A stretch of DNA of 17,085 nt. Origin: JAAYRG01 sp964643255 (GTDB lineage: Bacteria > Bacillota > Clostridia > Lachnospirales > Lachnospiraceae). The notes under the pieces are model-generated. The model was not told the DNA's origin, searched no databases, and saw only the letters and a list, made by a program, of their open reading frames with translations. This document shows positions 1-8,424 of this stretch, piece after piece (the stretch's first letter is position 1; the number at the start of each line of letters is the position of its first letter). A program made the position numbers and the translations under genes. Where the stretch lies: positions 1 to 17,085 of the forward strand of contig CAZXSM010000048.1 in assembly GCA_964643255.1 (NCBI GenBank), written 5' to 3'.

Positions 1-840
1 AACGATAACGTCTTTCTTATGTTCTACTAATCTTTTTGATCTTTCTAGAACCATCTCTGAAACACGCTTATGATTTTCAGGTTCTTCATCAAAAGTAGAA
101 TAAATAACTTCTACCTGATCACCCTCTAGAGATTCTTTTATGTCTGTAACCTCTTCAGGTCTTTCATCAATTAATAAAATTATAATATGAATTTCTGGAT
201 GATTTATAGTAATCGCTTTAGCTATTTGCTTAATAAGAGTTGTTTTTCCTGCTTTAGGTTGGGAAACTATCATTCCCCTTTGTCCTTTTCCTATAGGTGA
301 GATTAGTTCAACCATTCGCATGGAATGCTCTGATCGACTTGTTTCTAAATGAATTCGCTCATTAGGAAACACTGGAGTTAAGTCTTCAAATCTACCTCTC
401 CTTTTAGCTTCTGATGGCCTCATACCATTTACACTTTTGATATATAAAAGGGCAGAGAACTTTTCGTTTTGTTTCTTTATTCTAGTATTTCCAGTAACTA
501 TATCACCTGTTTTTAATTCAAATTTTCTTATTTGAGCCGGTGAAACATATACATCGTTTTCTCCTGGAAGATAGTTGTCACATCTAATAAAGCCAAAACC
601 ATCAGGCATTACTTCAAGTATTCCTTCCTTAACTTCCCCACTATCTAGTTTTTTTAAGTTATTATGATTCGATTTCTGTTTTTTTTCTTTAGCGCTGTCT
701 TTTTCTTCTGAATTACCATCTTCAGATTCTAAAACATCAATTAACTCGCTTTTTTTATAGGTAGTAATTCTTTTAATACCTTTTTCTTTTGCTATTGCTC
801 TAAGTTCTTTCAATGTCAGGGCATTGTAATTATCTTCCAT
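1..840 (-). CDS. rho: Transcription termination factor Rho (partial, C-terminus beyond window)
   Basis: Rho is a hexameric RNA-dependent ATPase that loads on nascent RNA and terminates transcription. The window holds the first 280 codons, open to the left edge; about 150 C-terminal residues are missing, judged from E. coli Rho. Residues 8-40 resemble the Rho N-terminal helical domain. A charged Lys/Glu/Asn linker follows (about 42-66). The cold-shock-like RNA-binding domain has the RNP motif GFGFIR at 81-86. The Walker A motif PKAGKT is at 195-200, and the Walker B region LLIDERPEEVTD has Asp225. Both are offset by 15 from E. coli, which fits the extra linker. The ATG has an AGGAG site seven bases upstream. 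The gene is divergent from the DUF4364 gene. Identification is firm. Confidence 0.96.
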   Translation of the reverse strand, partial: MEDNYNALTLKELRAIAKEKGIKRITTYKKSELIDVLESEDGNSEEKDSAKEKKQKSNHNNLKKLDSGEVKEGILEVMPDGFGFIRCDNYLPGENDVYVSPAQIRKFELKTGDIVTGNTRIKKQNEKFSALLYIKSVNGMRPSEAKRRGRFEDLTPVFPNERIHLETSRSEHSMRMVELISPIGKGQRGMIVSQPKAGKTTLIKQIAKAITINHPEIHIIILLIDERPEEVTDIKESLEGDQVEVIYSTFDEEPENHKRVSEMVLERSKRLVEHKKDVIV

Positions 841-989
841 TTATTTACTCCTTTTTATTGTTGTATATGCTTGGATTAATAAAGAAAACTAACGAGATGA
901 TATAAGACGATATACCAAATTCATTAAATATCTTAGTAGACCAGGTATATAGAAATTTAGATTGAATATGCTTTATTCTTTATGATAAT

Positions 990-1018
990 ATAATATGAAA
1001 CCAATCATTGGATAACAA
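990..1018 (-). promoter_or_regulatory. Candidate rho promoter containing a palindrome
   Basis: On the minus strand there is TTGTTA (1018-1013), a 17-base spacer and TATTAT (995-990). This is a good sigma-A-like spacing and would give a leader of roughly 140 bases before rho. The spacer contains the perfect dyad CCAATGATTGG (1001-1011). The match is by eye in AT-rich DNA, so it is suggestive only. Confidence 0.45.
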
Positions 1019-1131
1019 TTGATTTTTTTCCATATTATGTACGGCGGATTTAATAATACTATATATACATCAAAAATATATAAATAAAAGTATTAAGTTT
1101 GTTTCATTTATTTCAATTTAAATATTTAATG

Positions 1132-1140
1132 TGTTATATT
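1132..1140 (+). promoter_or_regulatory. Candidate extended -10 for the DUF4364 gene
   Basis: TGTTATATT fits an extended -10 (TGN plus TATATT). It lies about 45 bases before the ATG at 1187, and AAAGGAT at about 1174-1180 serves as ribosome binding site. The matching -35 (near 1112) is poor. Low-to-moderate confidence because of the AT-rich background. Confidence 0.35.
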
Positions 1141-1186
1141 ATAAATAACATATTTTTAAGAAAATATCAAATGAAAGGATTATGAT

Positions 1187-1702
1187 ATGGAATCAGATGC
1201 TTTTACATTATATAAATTAATAATACTTTTTTTGCTTGACAAAGTTGATTTTCCTTTAACAAACAGCCAAATTACTGATATTGTTTTAGAACTGGGTTAT
1301 ACTAACTATTTTAATATCCAATATACTATATCAGAATTACTAAATGTAGACTTTGTTTATTCGGAGAAAATAGGTAGCAAGACATACTATCGCATTTCTA
1401 AGTCAGGGAAAAACACCTTATCTTTTTTCGATAATATGATTAGCCCTGATATTCAAGATGAGCTTTCAGAATATTTAGTAGAACACAAATATTCATTACG
1501 TGACGAAGTTTCTACACCTTCTGAATATTTTGAATCTAATGAGGATAATTATATAGTTAGGCTACGGGTTATGGAAGCAAATGAAGCTATATTAGATATA
1601 AATATCTCAGTTCCTTCAGAAGAAGATGCCAAAAACATATGCAGTAATTGGAGTGAAAAGAGTCAAGAGATTTACGCATATATACTTACTAATCTATTAT
1701 AA
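1187..1702 (+). CDS. DUF4364 family winged-helix-like protein
   Basis: A 171-residue acidic protein without signal peptide or membrane segment. It resembles the DUF4364 family of Firmicutes, whose members look like winged-helix DNA-binding proteins but have no firmly established function that I know of. Residues about 5-75 fit the winged-helix part: helices around LYKLIILFLLDK, a recognition-helix-like segment near NIQYTISELL (about 43-52), and a beta wing ending in KTYYRISKSGK. The C-terminal half (about 85-171) has alternating strands and helices of unknown role. The ATG is preceded by AAAGGAT at good spacing. It is transcribed divergently from rho and convergently to ysxC, and a terminator follows directly. 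A regulatory role is inference from the fold only. Confidence 0.8.
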   Translation: MESDAFTLYKLIILFLLDKVDFPLTNSQITDIVLELGYTNYFNIQYTISELLNVDFVYSEKIGSKTYYRISKSGKNTLSFFDNMISPDIQDELSEYLVEHKYSLRDEVSTPSEYFESNEDNYIVRLRVMEANEAILDINISVPSEEDAKNICSNWSEKSQEIYAYILTNLL

Positions 1703-1718
1703 AAAGCTTAATAATATG

Positions 1719-1770
1719 AAAAGAGTAGAATTGCAAGTTGGAATTTAGACTCGCAATTCCACTCTTTTTA
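1719..1770. terminator. Bidirectional terminator between the DUF4364 gene and ysxC
   Basis: A 19-bp stem (1719-1737 with 1750-1768, loop 12) is flanked by an A-run on the left and a T-run on the right, so it can terminate from both sides. On the minus strand the two imperfect positions are G-U wobbles, while on the plus strand they are A-C mismatches; the structure therefore favours ysxC transcripts. The ysxC stop codon (1768-1770) overlaps the base of the stem. Confidence 0.85.
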
Positions 1771-2367
1771 TATATTCTTGAACTCTTCTAAAACTGTTTC
1801 AATAATCTTTAAGATTTCATCTCTTCCTTGTTTTGTTTTTGCAGAAAAAGGAATAATAATATCGGCTTGGGTCATGCCCAACTTTTGACGAATTGCTTTT
1901 ATATGTTTTTTATATGCGCTTCTCTTTATTTTGTCAAGCTTTGTAGCTATTATTACTGGTCTAAAACCATGATAAATAATCCAATCATACATAATCTTAT
2001 CATTTTCTGTTGGATCATGTCGAATATCTATTAACAAGAATATGGTATTTAGCATAGCAGAATTATGGAGATAGTTTTCAATCATTCCTCCCCAACTTGC
2101 CTTTACCTTTTCTGTAACTTTAGCATAACCGTACCCTGGAAGATCCACTAAATAAAACTCATCATTAACATTATAATAATTAATTGTTTGGGTCTTCCCT
2201 GGTGCAGATGATGTTCTTGCTAATGATTTCCTATTCATTAGAACATTGATTAGTGACGACTTGCCAACATTTGATCTGCCTGCAAATGCAAATTCTAATT
2301 TATTGTTTATTGGTAATTCACTTGTAACTCCACATACTATTTCTAAATTGGACATTTTTATATGCAT
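1768..2367 (-). CDS. ysxC: Ribosome biogenesis GTP-binding protein YsxC/EngB
   Basis: A 199-residue TRAFAC-class GTPase of the EngB/YsxC/YihA family, needed in Bacillus for late 50S subunit assembly. The full G-motif set is visible: G1 GRSNVGKS (30-37), the conserved TSSAPGKTQTINYY segment (52-65) containing the G2 threonine, G3 DLPGYGYA (75-82), G4 TKLD (142-145) and G5 SAK (175-177). Length matches the family. The first ATG is preferred over the ATG at codon 5 because GAGAGGG sits six bases before it. Only 16 bases separate it from the lon stop, so the two are very likely cotranscribed, as in Bacillus lonA-ysxC. Confidence 0.97.
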   Translation of the reverse strand: MHIKMSNLEIVCGVTSELPINNKLEFAFAGRSNVGKSSLINVLMNRKSLARTSSAPGKTQTINYYNVNDEFYLVDLPGYGYAKVTEKVKASWGGMIENYLHNSAMLNTIFLLIDIRHDPTENDKIMYDWIIYHGFRPVIIATKLDKIKRSAYKKHIKAIRQKLGMTQADIIIPFSAKTKQGRDEILKIIETVLEEFKNI

Positions 2368-2383
2368 AAAATCCCTCTCTTAC

Positions 2384-4744
2384 CTAATCTTCAACTACTA
2401 ATGCAGCATCTAAAACCTCATCCATATTACTTACATATTTAATATTGATTCCTTCTTTTAATTCTGAATCAAACTCATCTATATCCTTTTTATTGTCTTT
2501 TGGTACTAATATATTATTAATGTTCACTGCTTTTGCAGCTAATAATTTTTCTTTTAATCCACCAACTGTTAGAACTCTACCTCTTAAGGTGACTTCACCT
2601 GTCATTGCTAAATCTGCCTTTACTTTCCTGCCTGTTATAGCAGAAAACATTGCTGTAGTCAAAGTTATCCCTGCAGATGGCCCATCTTTCTTAACAGCTC
2701 CTTCAGGAATATGAATATGTAGGTCATGTGTAGAAAAATACTCAGGTTTTATATCATATTGGTCAGCTATAGAGCGAATATATGTTAAGCCTGCACTTGC
2801 TGATTCTTTCATTACATTTCCTATTTGTCCTGTTATGTTAAACTTACCTTTTCCTGACATTACATTGGCCTCTATTTCAAGGGTTGTACCACCTACATTT
2901 GACCATGCAAGTCCTCTTGCTATACCTACTTTATTTCTTTTGTTAGCAGTATCAAGTTGGTACTTTTCTTTACCAAGATATTTTTCTAGATTATTAATGT
3001 TTATACTTACCTTATCACTGCCATCAACTACTATTTCTTTTGCTGCTTTACGCATTAGTTTACCAAATTCTCGCTCTAAGGCACGAACACCAGCTTCTCT
3101 TGTATAAGCTCTAACCATACGCCTTATTGCTGCATCTGTAATTGTTAATTGCTTTCTTGTAAGCCCATTTATATCTAGTTGCTTTTTATATAAGTAGTCC
3201 TTACCTATATGGAACTTTTCGTTTTCAGTATAACTAGAAACTTCTATAACTTCCATACGATCAAGTAATGGTTGTTGGATATTTCTAATTGAGTTTGCTG
3301 TACATATGAATAAGACTTCTGATAAGTCTACTGGAATTTCTACATATCGGTCAACAAAGCTATTATTTTGCTCGCTGTCTAGAACTTCTAGTAAAGCAGA
3401 AGACACATCACCTCTAGCGTCTTTTCCCACTTTGTCTATTTCATCAAGTAAAAATACTGGATTTTTAACTCCTGCATTATTTAACCCATTTATTATTCTT
3501 CCGGGTAAAGCCCCAATGTATGTTCTTCTATGTCCTCTAATCTCAGACTCATCTCTTACTCCACCTAAACTTACTTTAACATATTCTTTATCTAATGCCC
3601 TTGCTATAGATTTAGCAATTGAAGTTTTACCTGTTCCCGGAGGTCCAACGAGGCAAATTATTGGTGAGTCTCCTCCTTTTGTAAGAAGCCTAACAGACAA
3701 AAATTCTATTATTCTTGTTTTTACTTTATCTAAGCCATAGTGGTCTTCTTCCAATATCTTATTAGCATGTTTTAAGTCTGTATTATCTTGACTCATCCTA
3801 TCCCATGGAAGTTCTAATAGTAGTTCTAAATACTTTCTTTCAATAGCACTTTCGGCGCTACTATAATCTAGTCTCTGTAACCTCTCAATTTTTCTTCTTA
3901 TACTTTTCTCTACATCATCTGAGGCTTCTATTGCTTGTAGTTTGTCTAAATATTCCTCTATATAATCGGTTTTTCCTTCACCAAGTTCTTCATTAATTAG
4001 TTTTAACTGTTCTCTAAGTATATATTCCTTTTGATTTGTATCTACTTTTTCTTTTACTTTAATTTGGTATTTTCTCTTTATTTGAATAATTTCTATTTCA
4101 TCTAGTATGTATTTTGATAATTTTTCGTATCTAAAAGTTATATTTATCGTTTCGAGTATGTCTTGCTTTTGGCTAGGAGCTATGGGAATATTTGTGGTGA
4201 TTTCGTCTATCAATTCGGTTAAGCTTTCAATTTCCAATACCCTCTTGACAGTTTCTTGTCCTAAACTTCCTATTACTTTGGTGTACTGGGTAAATATTTC
4301 TTTTAAGCTTCTGATCATAGCTTGTTTTTCGTGAAAAGATAATAGGTCTTCACCTTCATTATTTATTATTTCAATTTCTGCATAATCAACATCATCGATT
4401 CCTAAAGTTTTGCTTTCATAGTTATCAAGGTCAAAGTTATTATGATTATTATCTATGACTCTAACTAATTTTGCCCTACTTAATCCTTCAACTAGTACTC
4501 TTATATTGTCATTTGCTAGATTAATATAATACTTAACTTTAGATACTACCCCTACATAATTATTATCCTTTTGTGGCCCTTGCTCTTCTAGCGGCAATGA
4601 TAAAAAAATTAATTGGTCATCATTCATTGCTGCTTTAATAGCTTTTTGGGAGTTTTTATCAAAAACATCAAAATGGATTAAGGATCCGGGAAATACAACT
4701 ATTTCCTCCATAGTTACAATTGGTATAGCCTTAATTTTATCCAT
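2384..4744 (-). CDS. lon: ATP-dependent protease Lon (LonA type)
   Basis: A soluble 786-residue AAA+ protease that degrades misfolded and regulatory proteins. Domains in order: N-terminal substrate-binding domain (about 5-200), a helical region with coiled-coil character (about 205-300), the AAA+ module with Walker A GPPGTGKT (367-374) and Walker B FLLDEIDK (Asp434, Glu435), and the C-terminal protease domain. The Ser-Lys dyad is Ser690 in DGPSAG and Lys733 in GGLKEK. The 43-residue spacing equals that of E. coli Ser679/Lys722. Single-chain organisation without membrane segments marks it as LonA rather than LonB. AGGAGG precedes the ATG. It is followed by ysxC. Upstream lies a hairpin with a U-tract separating it from clpX. 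No residue is missing. Confidence 0.98.
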   Translation of the reverse strand: MDKIKAIPIVTMEEIVVFPGSLIHFDVFDKNSQKAIKAAMNDDQLIFLSLPLEEQGPQKDNNYVGVVSKVKYYINLANDNIRVLVEGLSRAKLVRVIDNNHNNFDLDNYESKTLGIDDVDYAEIEIINNEGEDLLSFHEKQAMIRSLKEIFTQYTKVIGSLGQETVKRVLEIESLTELIDEITTNIPIAPSQKQDILETINITFRYEKLSKYILDEIEIIQIKRKYQIKVKEKVDTNQKEYILREQLKLINEELGEGKTDYIEEYLDKLQAIEASDDVEKSIRRKIERLQRLDYSSAESAIERKYLELLLELPWDRMSQDNTDLKHANKILEEDHYGLDKVKTRIIEFLSVRLLTKGGDSPIICLVGPPGTGKTSIAKSIARALDKEYVKVSLGGVRDESEIRGHRRTYIGALPGRIINGLNNAGVKNPVFLLDEIDKVGKDARGDVSSALLEVLDSEQNNSFVDRYVEIPVDLSEVLFICTANSIRNIQQPLLDRMEVIEVSSYTENEKFHIGKDYLYKKQLDINGLTRKQLTITDAAIRRMVRAYTREAGVRALEREFGKLMRKAAKEIVVDGSDKVSININNLEKYLGKEKYQLDTANKRNKVGIARGLAWSNVGGTTLEIEANVMSGKGKFNITGQIGNVMKESASAGLTYIRSIADQYDIKPEYFSTHDLHIHIPEGAVKKDGPSAGITLTTAMFSAITGRKVKADLAMTGEVTLRGRVLTVGGLKEKLLAAKAVNINNILVPKDNKKDIDEFDSELKEGINIKYVSNMDEVLDAALVVED

Positions 4745-4759
4745 TATGTTTCCTCCTAA

Positions 4760-4781
4760 TCTATGCTTCTAATATCATAGA
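4760..4781 (-). promoter_or_regulatory. Small hairpin in the lon leader next to the ribosome binding site
   Basis: TCTATG and CATAGA (4776-4781 and 4760-4765) form a perfect 6-bp stem with a 10-base loop, ending two bases before the AGGAGG site (4752-4757). Just upstream, TTGAAA (4800-4795) and TATGAT (4779-4774) resemble a promoter, but with only 15 bases between them. A role in lon control is unproven. Confidence 0.25.
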
Positions 4782-4796
4782 CACATTCTATATATT

Positions 4797-4882
4797 TCAA
4801 AAAAGCTGTCTTAATATTACATATGTATACTTAAGCTCATATTATTGAAGCCCTGTTGTACATTATAATATTATGACAGCTT
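4797..4882 (-). terminator. Hairpin with U-tract after clpX
   Basis: On the minus strand, arms 4882-4866 and 4819-4803 pair over 17 bp with one mismatch (AAGCTGTC against GACAGCTT, continuing in A/T pairs). They enclose a 46-base loop and are followed by six T residues (4804 downward). It looks like an intrinsic terminator or attenuator dividing clpX from lon. The large loop makes efficient termination less certain. Confidence 0.6.
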
Positions 4883-4900
4883 AACTTTAATTTATATTAT

Positions 4901-6193
4901 TTAAGCAATTTCATTACTATTTTTTTGGGTTCTTTTTTTAATTAATGGTTTCCTTGGAATATTCTCTTCACTTCTTTCAACTATAGGATCATCTTTTCCC
5001 TTTACAGCATCCTCAGTTATAATAACTTTAGATATCTGAGAATCAGATGGAGCCTTATACATTGATTCCATCATAACCGATTCCATTATTGATCTTAAAC
5101 CTCTTGCACCAGTCTTTCTTTCCATTGCTTGTTTTGCAACAGCTCTAGAGGCACCTTCTTTTATCTCTAACTCAATACCATCTAGTTCAAACAATTTCTG
5201 GTATTGTTTTATAAGTGCATTTTTAGGCTTGGTTAATATATTTACAAGAGCTTCTTCATCTAACATGTCTAGGGCCACTGTTACTGGTACACGACCTATA
5301 AATTCAGGAATTAATCCGAACTTAACGAAGTCTTCAGGCATAGCCTTTCTAAACAAGTCACCAATATTTTGTTTTTCATTGTCACCAATTGTTGCATTAA
5401 AACCAATAGATTTTTCGCCAATTCGAGTTTCTATGATTTTATCTAAACCGTCAAATGCTCCACCGGTAATAAATAAAATATTGGTTGTATCTAATTGGAT
5501 AAATTCTTGGTGAGGGTGTTTACGTCCACCTTGGGGTGGTACAGATGCAACGGTACCTTCTAAAATCTTTAGAAGTGCCTGTTGAACACCTTCTCCTGAT
5601 ACATCTCTAGTAATAGATGCATTCTCTGATTTTCTAGTTATCTTATCAATTTCATCTATATAAATGATTCCATATTCAGCACGTTCAACATCATAATCTG
5701 CTGCTTGTATTAGCTTTAGAAGAATATTTTCAACATCTTCGCCTACATAACCAGCTTCTGTTAACGCTGTAGCATCAGCTATTGCAAATGGTACATTTAA
5801 TATCTTTGCTAATGTTTGAGCTAAGTATGTTTTACCCGATCCTGTAGGTCCAAGCATTAATATGTTGCTTTTTTGAAGCTCTACATCTAGGTCTTTGTTA
5901 GCCAGTACTCTCTTATAATGATTATATACTGCAACAGATAAAACTTTTTTAGCTTCTTCCTGTCCTATAACGTATTGATCTAATATCTCGTTAATCTCTA
6001 TAGGTTTTAGTAAGTTAATATCGGAATCTAATACATCGTGGAATTCTTCATCAATAATTTCCGAACAGATTTCAATACATTCATCACAGATGAATACATT
6101 TCCTGGTCCAGCAATTAATTTTCTAACTTGATCTTGATTTTTATTACAAAATGAACACCTTAGTGTTTTTGAATCGTCAATTCTACTTGCCAA
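4901..6193 (-). CDS. clpX: ATP-dependent Clp protease ATP-binding subunit ClpX
   Basis: A 430-residue AAA+ unfoldase that recognises tagged substrates and threads them into ClpP. The N-terminal zinc-binding domain has Cys13, Cys16, Cys36 and Cys39. Walker A GPTGSGKT is at 115-122 and Walker B YIDEIDK has Asp180 and Glu181. The substrate-gripping pore loop GYVGED, the GRKH loop, the ClpP-docking IGF loop (in SIGFNA) and the sensor-2 arginine region TGARGLR are all present. The start is TTG: an in-frame TGA lies three codons upstream, no other Met occurs before the AAA+ domain, and the ribosome binding site fits TTG. It lies 50 bases after clpP, almost certainly in one transcript. Confidence 0.97.
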   Translation of the reverse strand: MASRIDDSKTLRCSFCNKNQDQVRKLIAGPGNVFICDECIEICSEIIDEEFHDVLDSDINLLKPIEINEILDQYVIGQEEAKKVLSVAVYNHYKRVLANKDLDVELQKSNILMLGPTGSGKTYLAQTLAKILNVPFAIADATALTEAGYVGEDVENILLKLIQAADYDVERAEYGIIYIDEIDKITRKSENASITRDVSGEGVQQALLKILEGTVASVPPQGGRKHPHQEFIQLDTTNILFITGGAFDGLDKIIETRIGEKSIGFNATIGDNEKQNIGDLFRKAMPEDFVKFGLIPEFIGRVPVTVALDMLDEEALVNILTKPKNALIKQYQKLFELDGIELEIKEGASRAVAKQAMERKTGARGLRSIMESVMMESMYKAPSDSQISKVIITEDAVKGKDDPIVERSEENIPRKPLIKKRTQKNSNEIA

Positions 6194-6199
6194 TCCATA

Positions 6200-6209
6200 T
6201 CACCCCTTT
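6200..6209 (-). promoter_or_regulatory. Ribosome binding site that selects the TTG start of clpX
   Basis: AAAGGGGTGA lies six bases before the TTG at 6193-6191. An out-of-frame ATG (6198-6196) begins one base after the TGA of this site, which is too close for normal initiation. If used, that ATG would make only a 12-codon peptide. The TTG is therefore the likely start. Confidence 0.7.
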
Positions 6210-6243
6210 CCTTACATTATATATATTTTATCTTTGAATGATT

Positions 6244-6828
6244 TTATTCTCTATTAGTAATAATCTTGTCAATAATACCATATTCTAAAGATTCTTCTGC
6301 TGACATATAATTATCTCTATCTGTGTCTCTTTCAATAGTCTCATATGATTGACCTGTGTTTTCTGATAATATCGTATTGATTTTCTTTTTAATCTTATTA
6401 ATGTTATCTGCAACTATATTAATATCTGTTGCTTGTCCCTTAGCTCCACCAGATGGTTGATGAATCATAATTTCTGAATTAGGTAAAGCATATCTTTTAC
6501 CCTTTGCTCCACCTGCTAACAGGAACGCTCCCATACTTGCAGCCATACCTATACAAATTGTTGATACGTCAGATTTAATATAGTTCATGGTATCATATAT
6601 AGCAAAGCCTGCGGACACTGATCCTCCAGGACTATTAATGTATAAGTGTATGTCTTTGTTAGGATCTTCAGATTCTAAAAATAGCAATTGAGCAATTATA
6701 ACACTTGCTGAAGTGTCAGTTACTGCTTCATTTAAAAATATAATTCTATCTTTTAATAATCTTGAATATATATCGTAGGATCTTTCTCCTCTACTTGTTT
6801 GTTCAACGACGTATGGTACTAAACTCAT
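6244..6828 (-). CDS. clpP: ATP-dependent Clp protease proteolytic subunit ClpP
   Basis: A 194-residue serine peptidase that forms the tetradecameric chamber of ClpXP. The catalytic triad is intact: Ser98 in GMAASMGA, His123 in MIHQPSGG and Asp172 in DTDRDNYMSA. Its length and the motif YINSPGGSV (63-71) match the housekeeping ClpP of Firmicutes. The N-terminus carries the usual short propeptide-like stretch before the axial loop. AGGAGG precedes the ATG. It sits between tig (76 bases upstream) and clpX (50 bases downstream); I see no good promoter in either gap, so transcription probably comes from tig. Confidence 0.98.
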   Translation of the reverse strand: MSLVPYVVEQTSRGERSYDIYSRLLKDRIIFLNEAVTDTSASVIIAQLLFLESEDPNKDIHLYINSPGGSVSAGFAIYDTMNYIKSDVSTICIGMAASMGAFLLAGGAKGKRYALPNSEIMIHQPSGGAKGQATDINIVADNINKIKKKINTILSENTGQSYETIERDTDRDNYMSAEESLEYGIIDKIITNRE

Positions 6829-6904
6829 AATAAATTCCTCCTATTTTAATAATTTCATTAAATTAGTTCTTCTAAATAAGTTATATAAAGCAATAAGCTA
6901 ATAC

Positions 6905-8272
6905 TTATTCTTCTTCTGATTGGGTTTCATTGTTATCATCATCTTCTTTTGTTTCTTCATCTACTTCTTGAAGATCTTCTACCACTTCAACTTCTATAGC
7001 TGCATCTGTAACTAAATTGATTGCTTCTTGAACAGCCATATCTTCTTTCATTTGCTTTTGCTCTTCTTCGCCCATCATTTCTTTTAGTTTGTCTATTTCT
7101 ATTTTGTACATATCAGCCATTTTCTCTATTTCTTCATCAAATCTTTCATCTGAAACTTGTATGTCTTCAACTTTTGCAATTTCTTCTAGAACCAATCTGG
7201 TTTGAATACGAGCAATAGCTTGTGGTTTCATTTGTTCCATAAGTTGATTTGGATTAGTTCCTGTAAATTGAAAATACTGTTCTACAGATATTCCCTGAGA
7301 TTGAATTCTTTGAGCAAATTCATCTACCATTTGTCTTGTCTGTGTATCTATCATTAATTCAGGTATATCAATCTCTGAGTTATCAACAACTTTTTGTACT
7401 ACTTTATCTTCTTTTTCTCTCTTTAACTCTTTTTGCTTATCTTCTAATAGATGGCTCTTAATATCTTCTTGGTATTCCTCAATAGTATCAAATTCTGATA
7501 CGTCCATAGCCAAATCATCATCTAATTTCGGTAATTCTTTTTCTTGTATTTCATTAATTTTAACCTTGAAAACTGCTGGTTTTCCTTGTAATTCTTCAGC
7601 ATGATATTCTTCTGGAAAAGTTACATTAACATCAAATTCTTCATCAAGATTTTTACCTATTATTTGCTCTTCAAAACCTTCTATAAAGCTATTGCTTCCA
7701 ATTGTTAATGAATAACCTTCTGCTTTTCCACCTTCAAATTGCTCTCCATCAACATAGCCGTCAAAGTCAATATTAGTTATATCACCATCTTGAACAGGTC
7801 TATCATCAATATTAAGCAGTCTTGCATTTTGCTCTCTAACTTTTTCTAGCTCAGCCTCTACTTCTTCATCTGAAACACTTACACTTGGCATTTCAACTTC
7901 AAGACCTTTATATTCACCTAGTTTTACAGGTGGTTTTGTTGCTATTTCAGCAGTAAAAATAAAAGGTTTTCCTTTTTCTATTTGAACCACTTCTATATTT
8001 GGCATGGATACTATGTCTAATTCGCTTTCCTTTATAGCTTCTTCATATGCTGTTGGAATAATAGAATTAGCAGCATCTTCATAAAATACTTCTGGTCCGT
8101 ACATTCTTTCAATTAAAACACGAGGCACTTTGCCTTTTCTAAAACCTTGCATAGTGATGTCATGTTTGTTTTTCTCATAAGCCTGATTTAATGCTTGTTC
8201 TAATTCATCAGGGGTAGACTCAATTGTAAGTTTTGCTAAATTACCCTCTAAAATATCTACTTTTACACTCAT
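6905..8272 (-). CDS. tig: Trigger factor, ribosome-associated chaperone and prolyl isomerase
   Basis: A 455-residue cytosolic chaperone that docks at the ribosome exit tunnel and shields nascent chains. The N-terminal ribosome-binding domain has the signature GFRKGKVPR starting at Gly43. The middle FKBP-type isomerase domain (about 150-245) includes DGDITNIDFDGYVDG. The long helical C-terminal domain ends in a very acidic tail of Glu, Asp, Asn and Gln residues. Such tails occur in many Firmicutes and are probably disordered. AGGAGG lies eight bases before the ATG. Upstream is a 245-base gap with a promoter-like extended -10; downstream come clpP and clpX, the classical tig-clpPX arrangement. 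Confidence 0.97.
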   Translation of the reverse strand: MSVKVDILEGNLAKLTIESTPDELEQALNQAYEKNKHDITMQGFRKGKVPRVLIERMYGPEVFYEDAANSIIPTAYEEAIKESELDIVSMPNIEVVQIEKGKPFIFTAEIATKPPVKLGEYKGLEVEMPSVSVSDEEVEAELEKVREQNARLLNIDDRPVQDGDITNIDFDGYVDGEQFEGGKAEGYSLTIGSNSFIEGFEEQIIGKNLDEEFDVNVTFPEEYHAEELQGKPAVFKVKINEIQEKELPKLDDDLAMDVSEFDTIEEYQEDIKSHLLEDKQKELKREKEDKVVQKVVDNSEIDIPELMIDTQTRQMVDEFAQRIQSQGISVEQYFQFTGTNPNQLMEQMKPQAIARIQTRLVLEEIAKVEDIQVSDERFDEEIEKMADMYKIEIDKLKEMMGEEEQKQMKEDMAVQEAINLVTDAAIEVEVVEDLQEVDEETKEDDDNNETQSEEE

Positions 8273-8424
8273 TGGTAAATCCTCCTTATAATATAAACGT
8301 ATTCCCTGATAATTAACTGTTCCTATATGAAAAAACTAATTCGAAATACGTATTCTTCTTTTTGTTTTCTAGTATATATATCTTTTTCCCTTATATAATA
8401 AATATATTATCATCAAAAACATAG

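Larger units (their letters stand above)
841..1186. other. Divergent intergenic region between rho and the DUF4364 gene
   Basis: This 346-base stretch has no convincing coding sequence. It holds the candidate rho promoter (990-1018, minus) and a candidate extended -10 for the DUF4364 gene (1132-1140, plus). The part nearest rho would be its 5' leader. Its only visible structure is a weak pair of complementary stretches (about 910-916 with 953-959). I see no recognisable riboswitch. Confidence 0.6.

Noticed and set aside
1828..2034. Plus-strand open frame opposite ysxC
   Set aside because: Lies wholly inside the well-supported ysxC gene on the other strand, has no ribosome binding site and resembles no family.
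3306..3740. Plus-strand open frame of 144 codons opposite lon
   Set aside because: It is antisense to the conserved AAA+ core of lon; its Ser/Pro-rich translation is what an AT-rich antisense frame gives. No start signal was seen.
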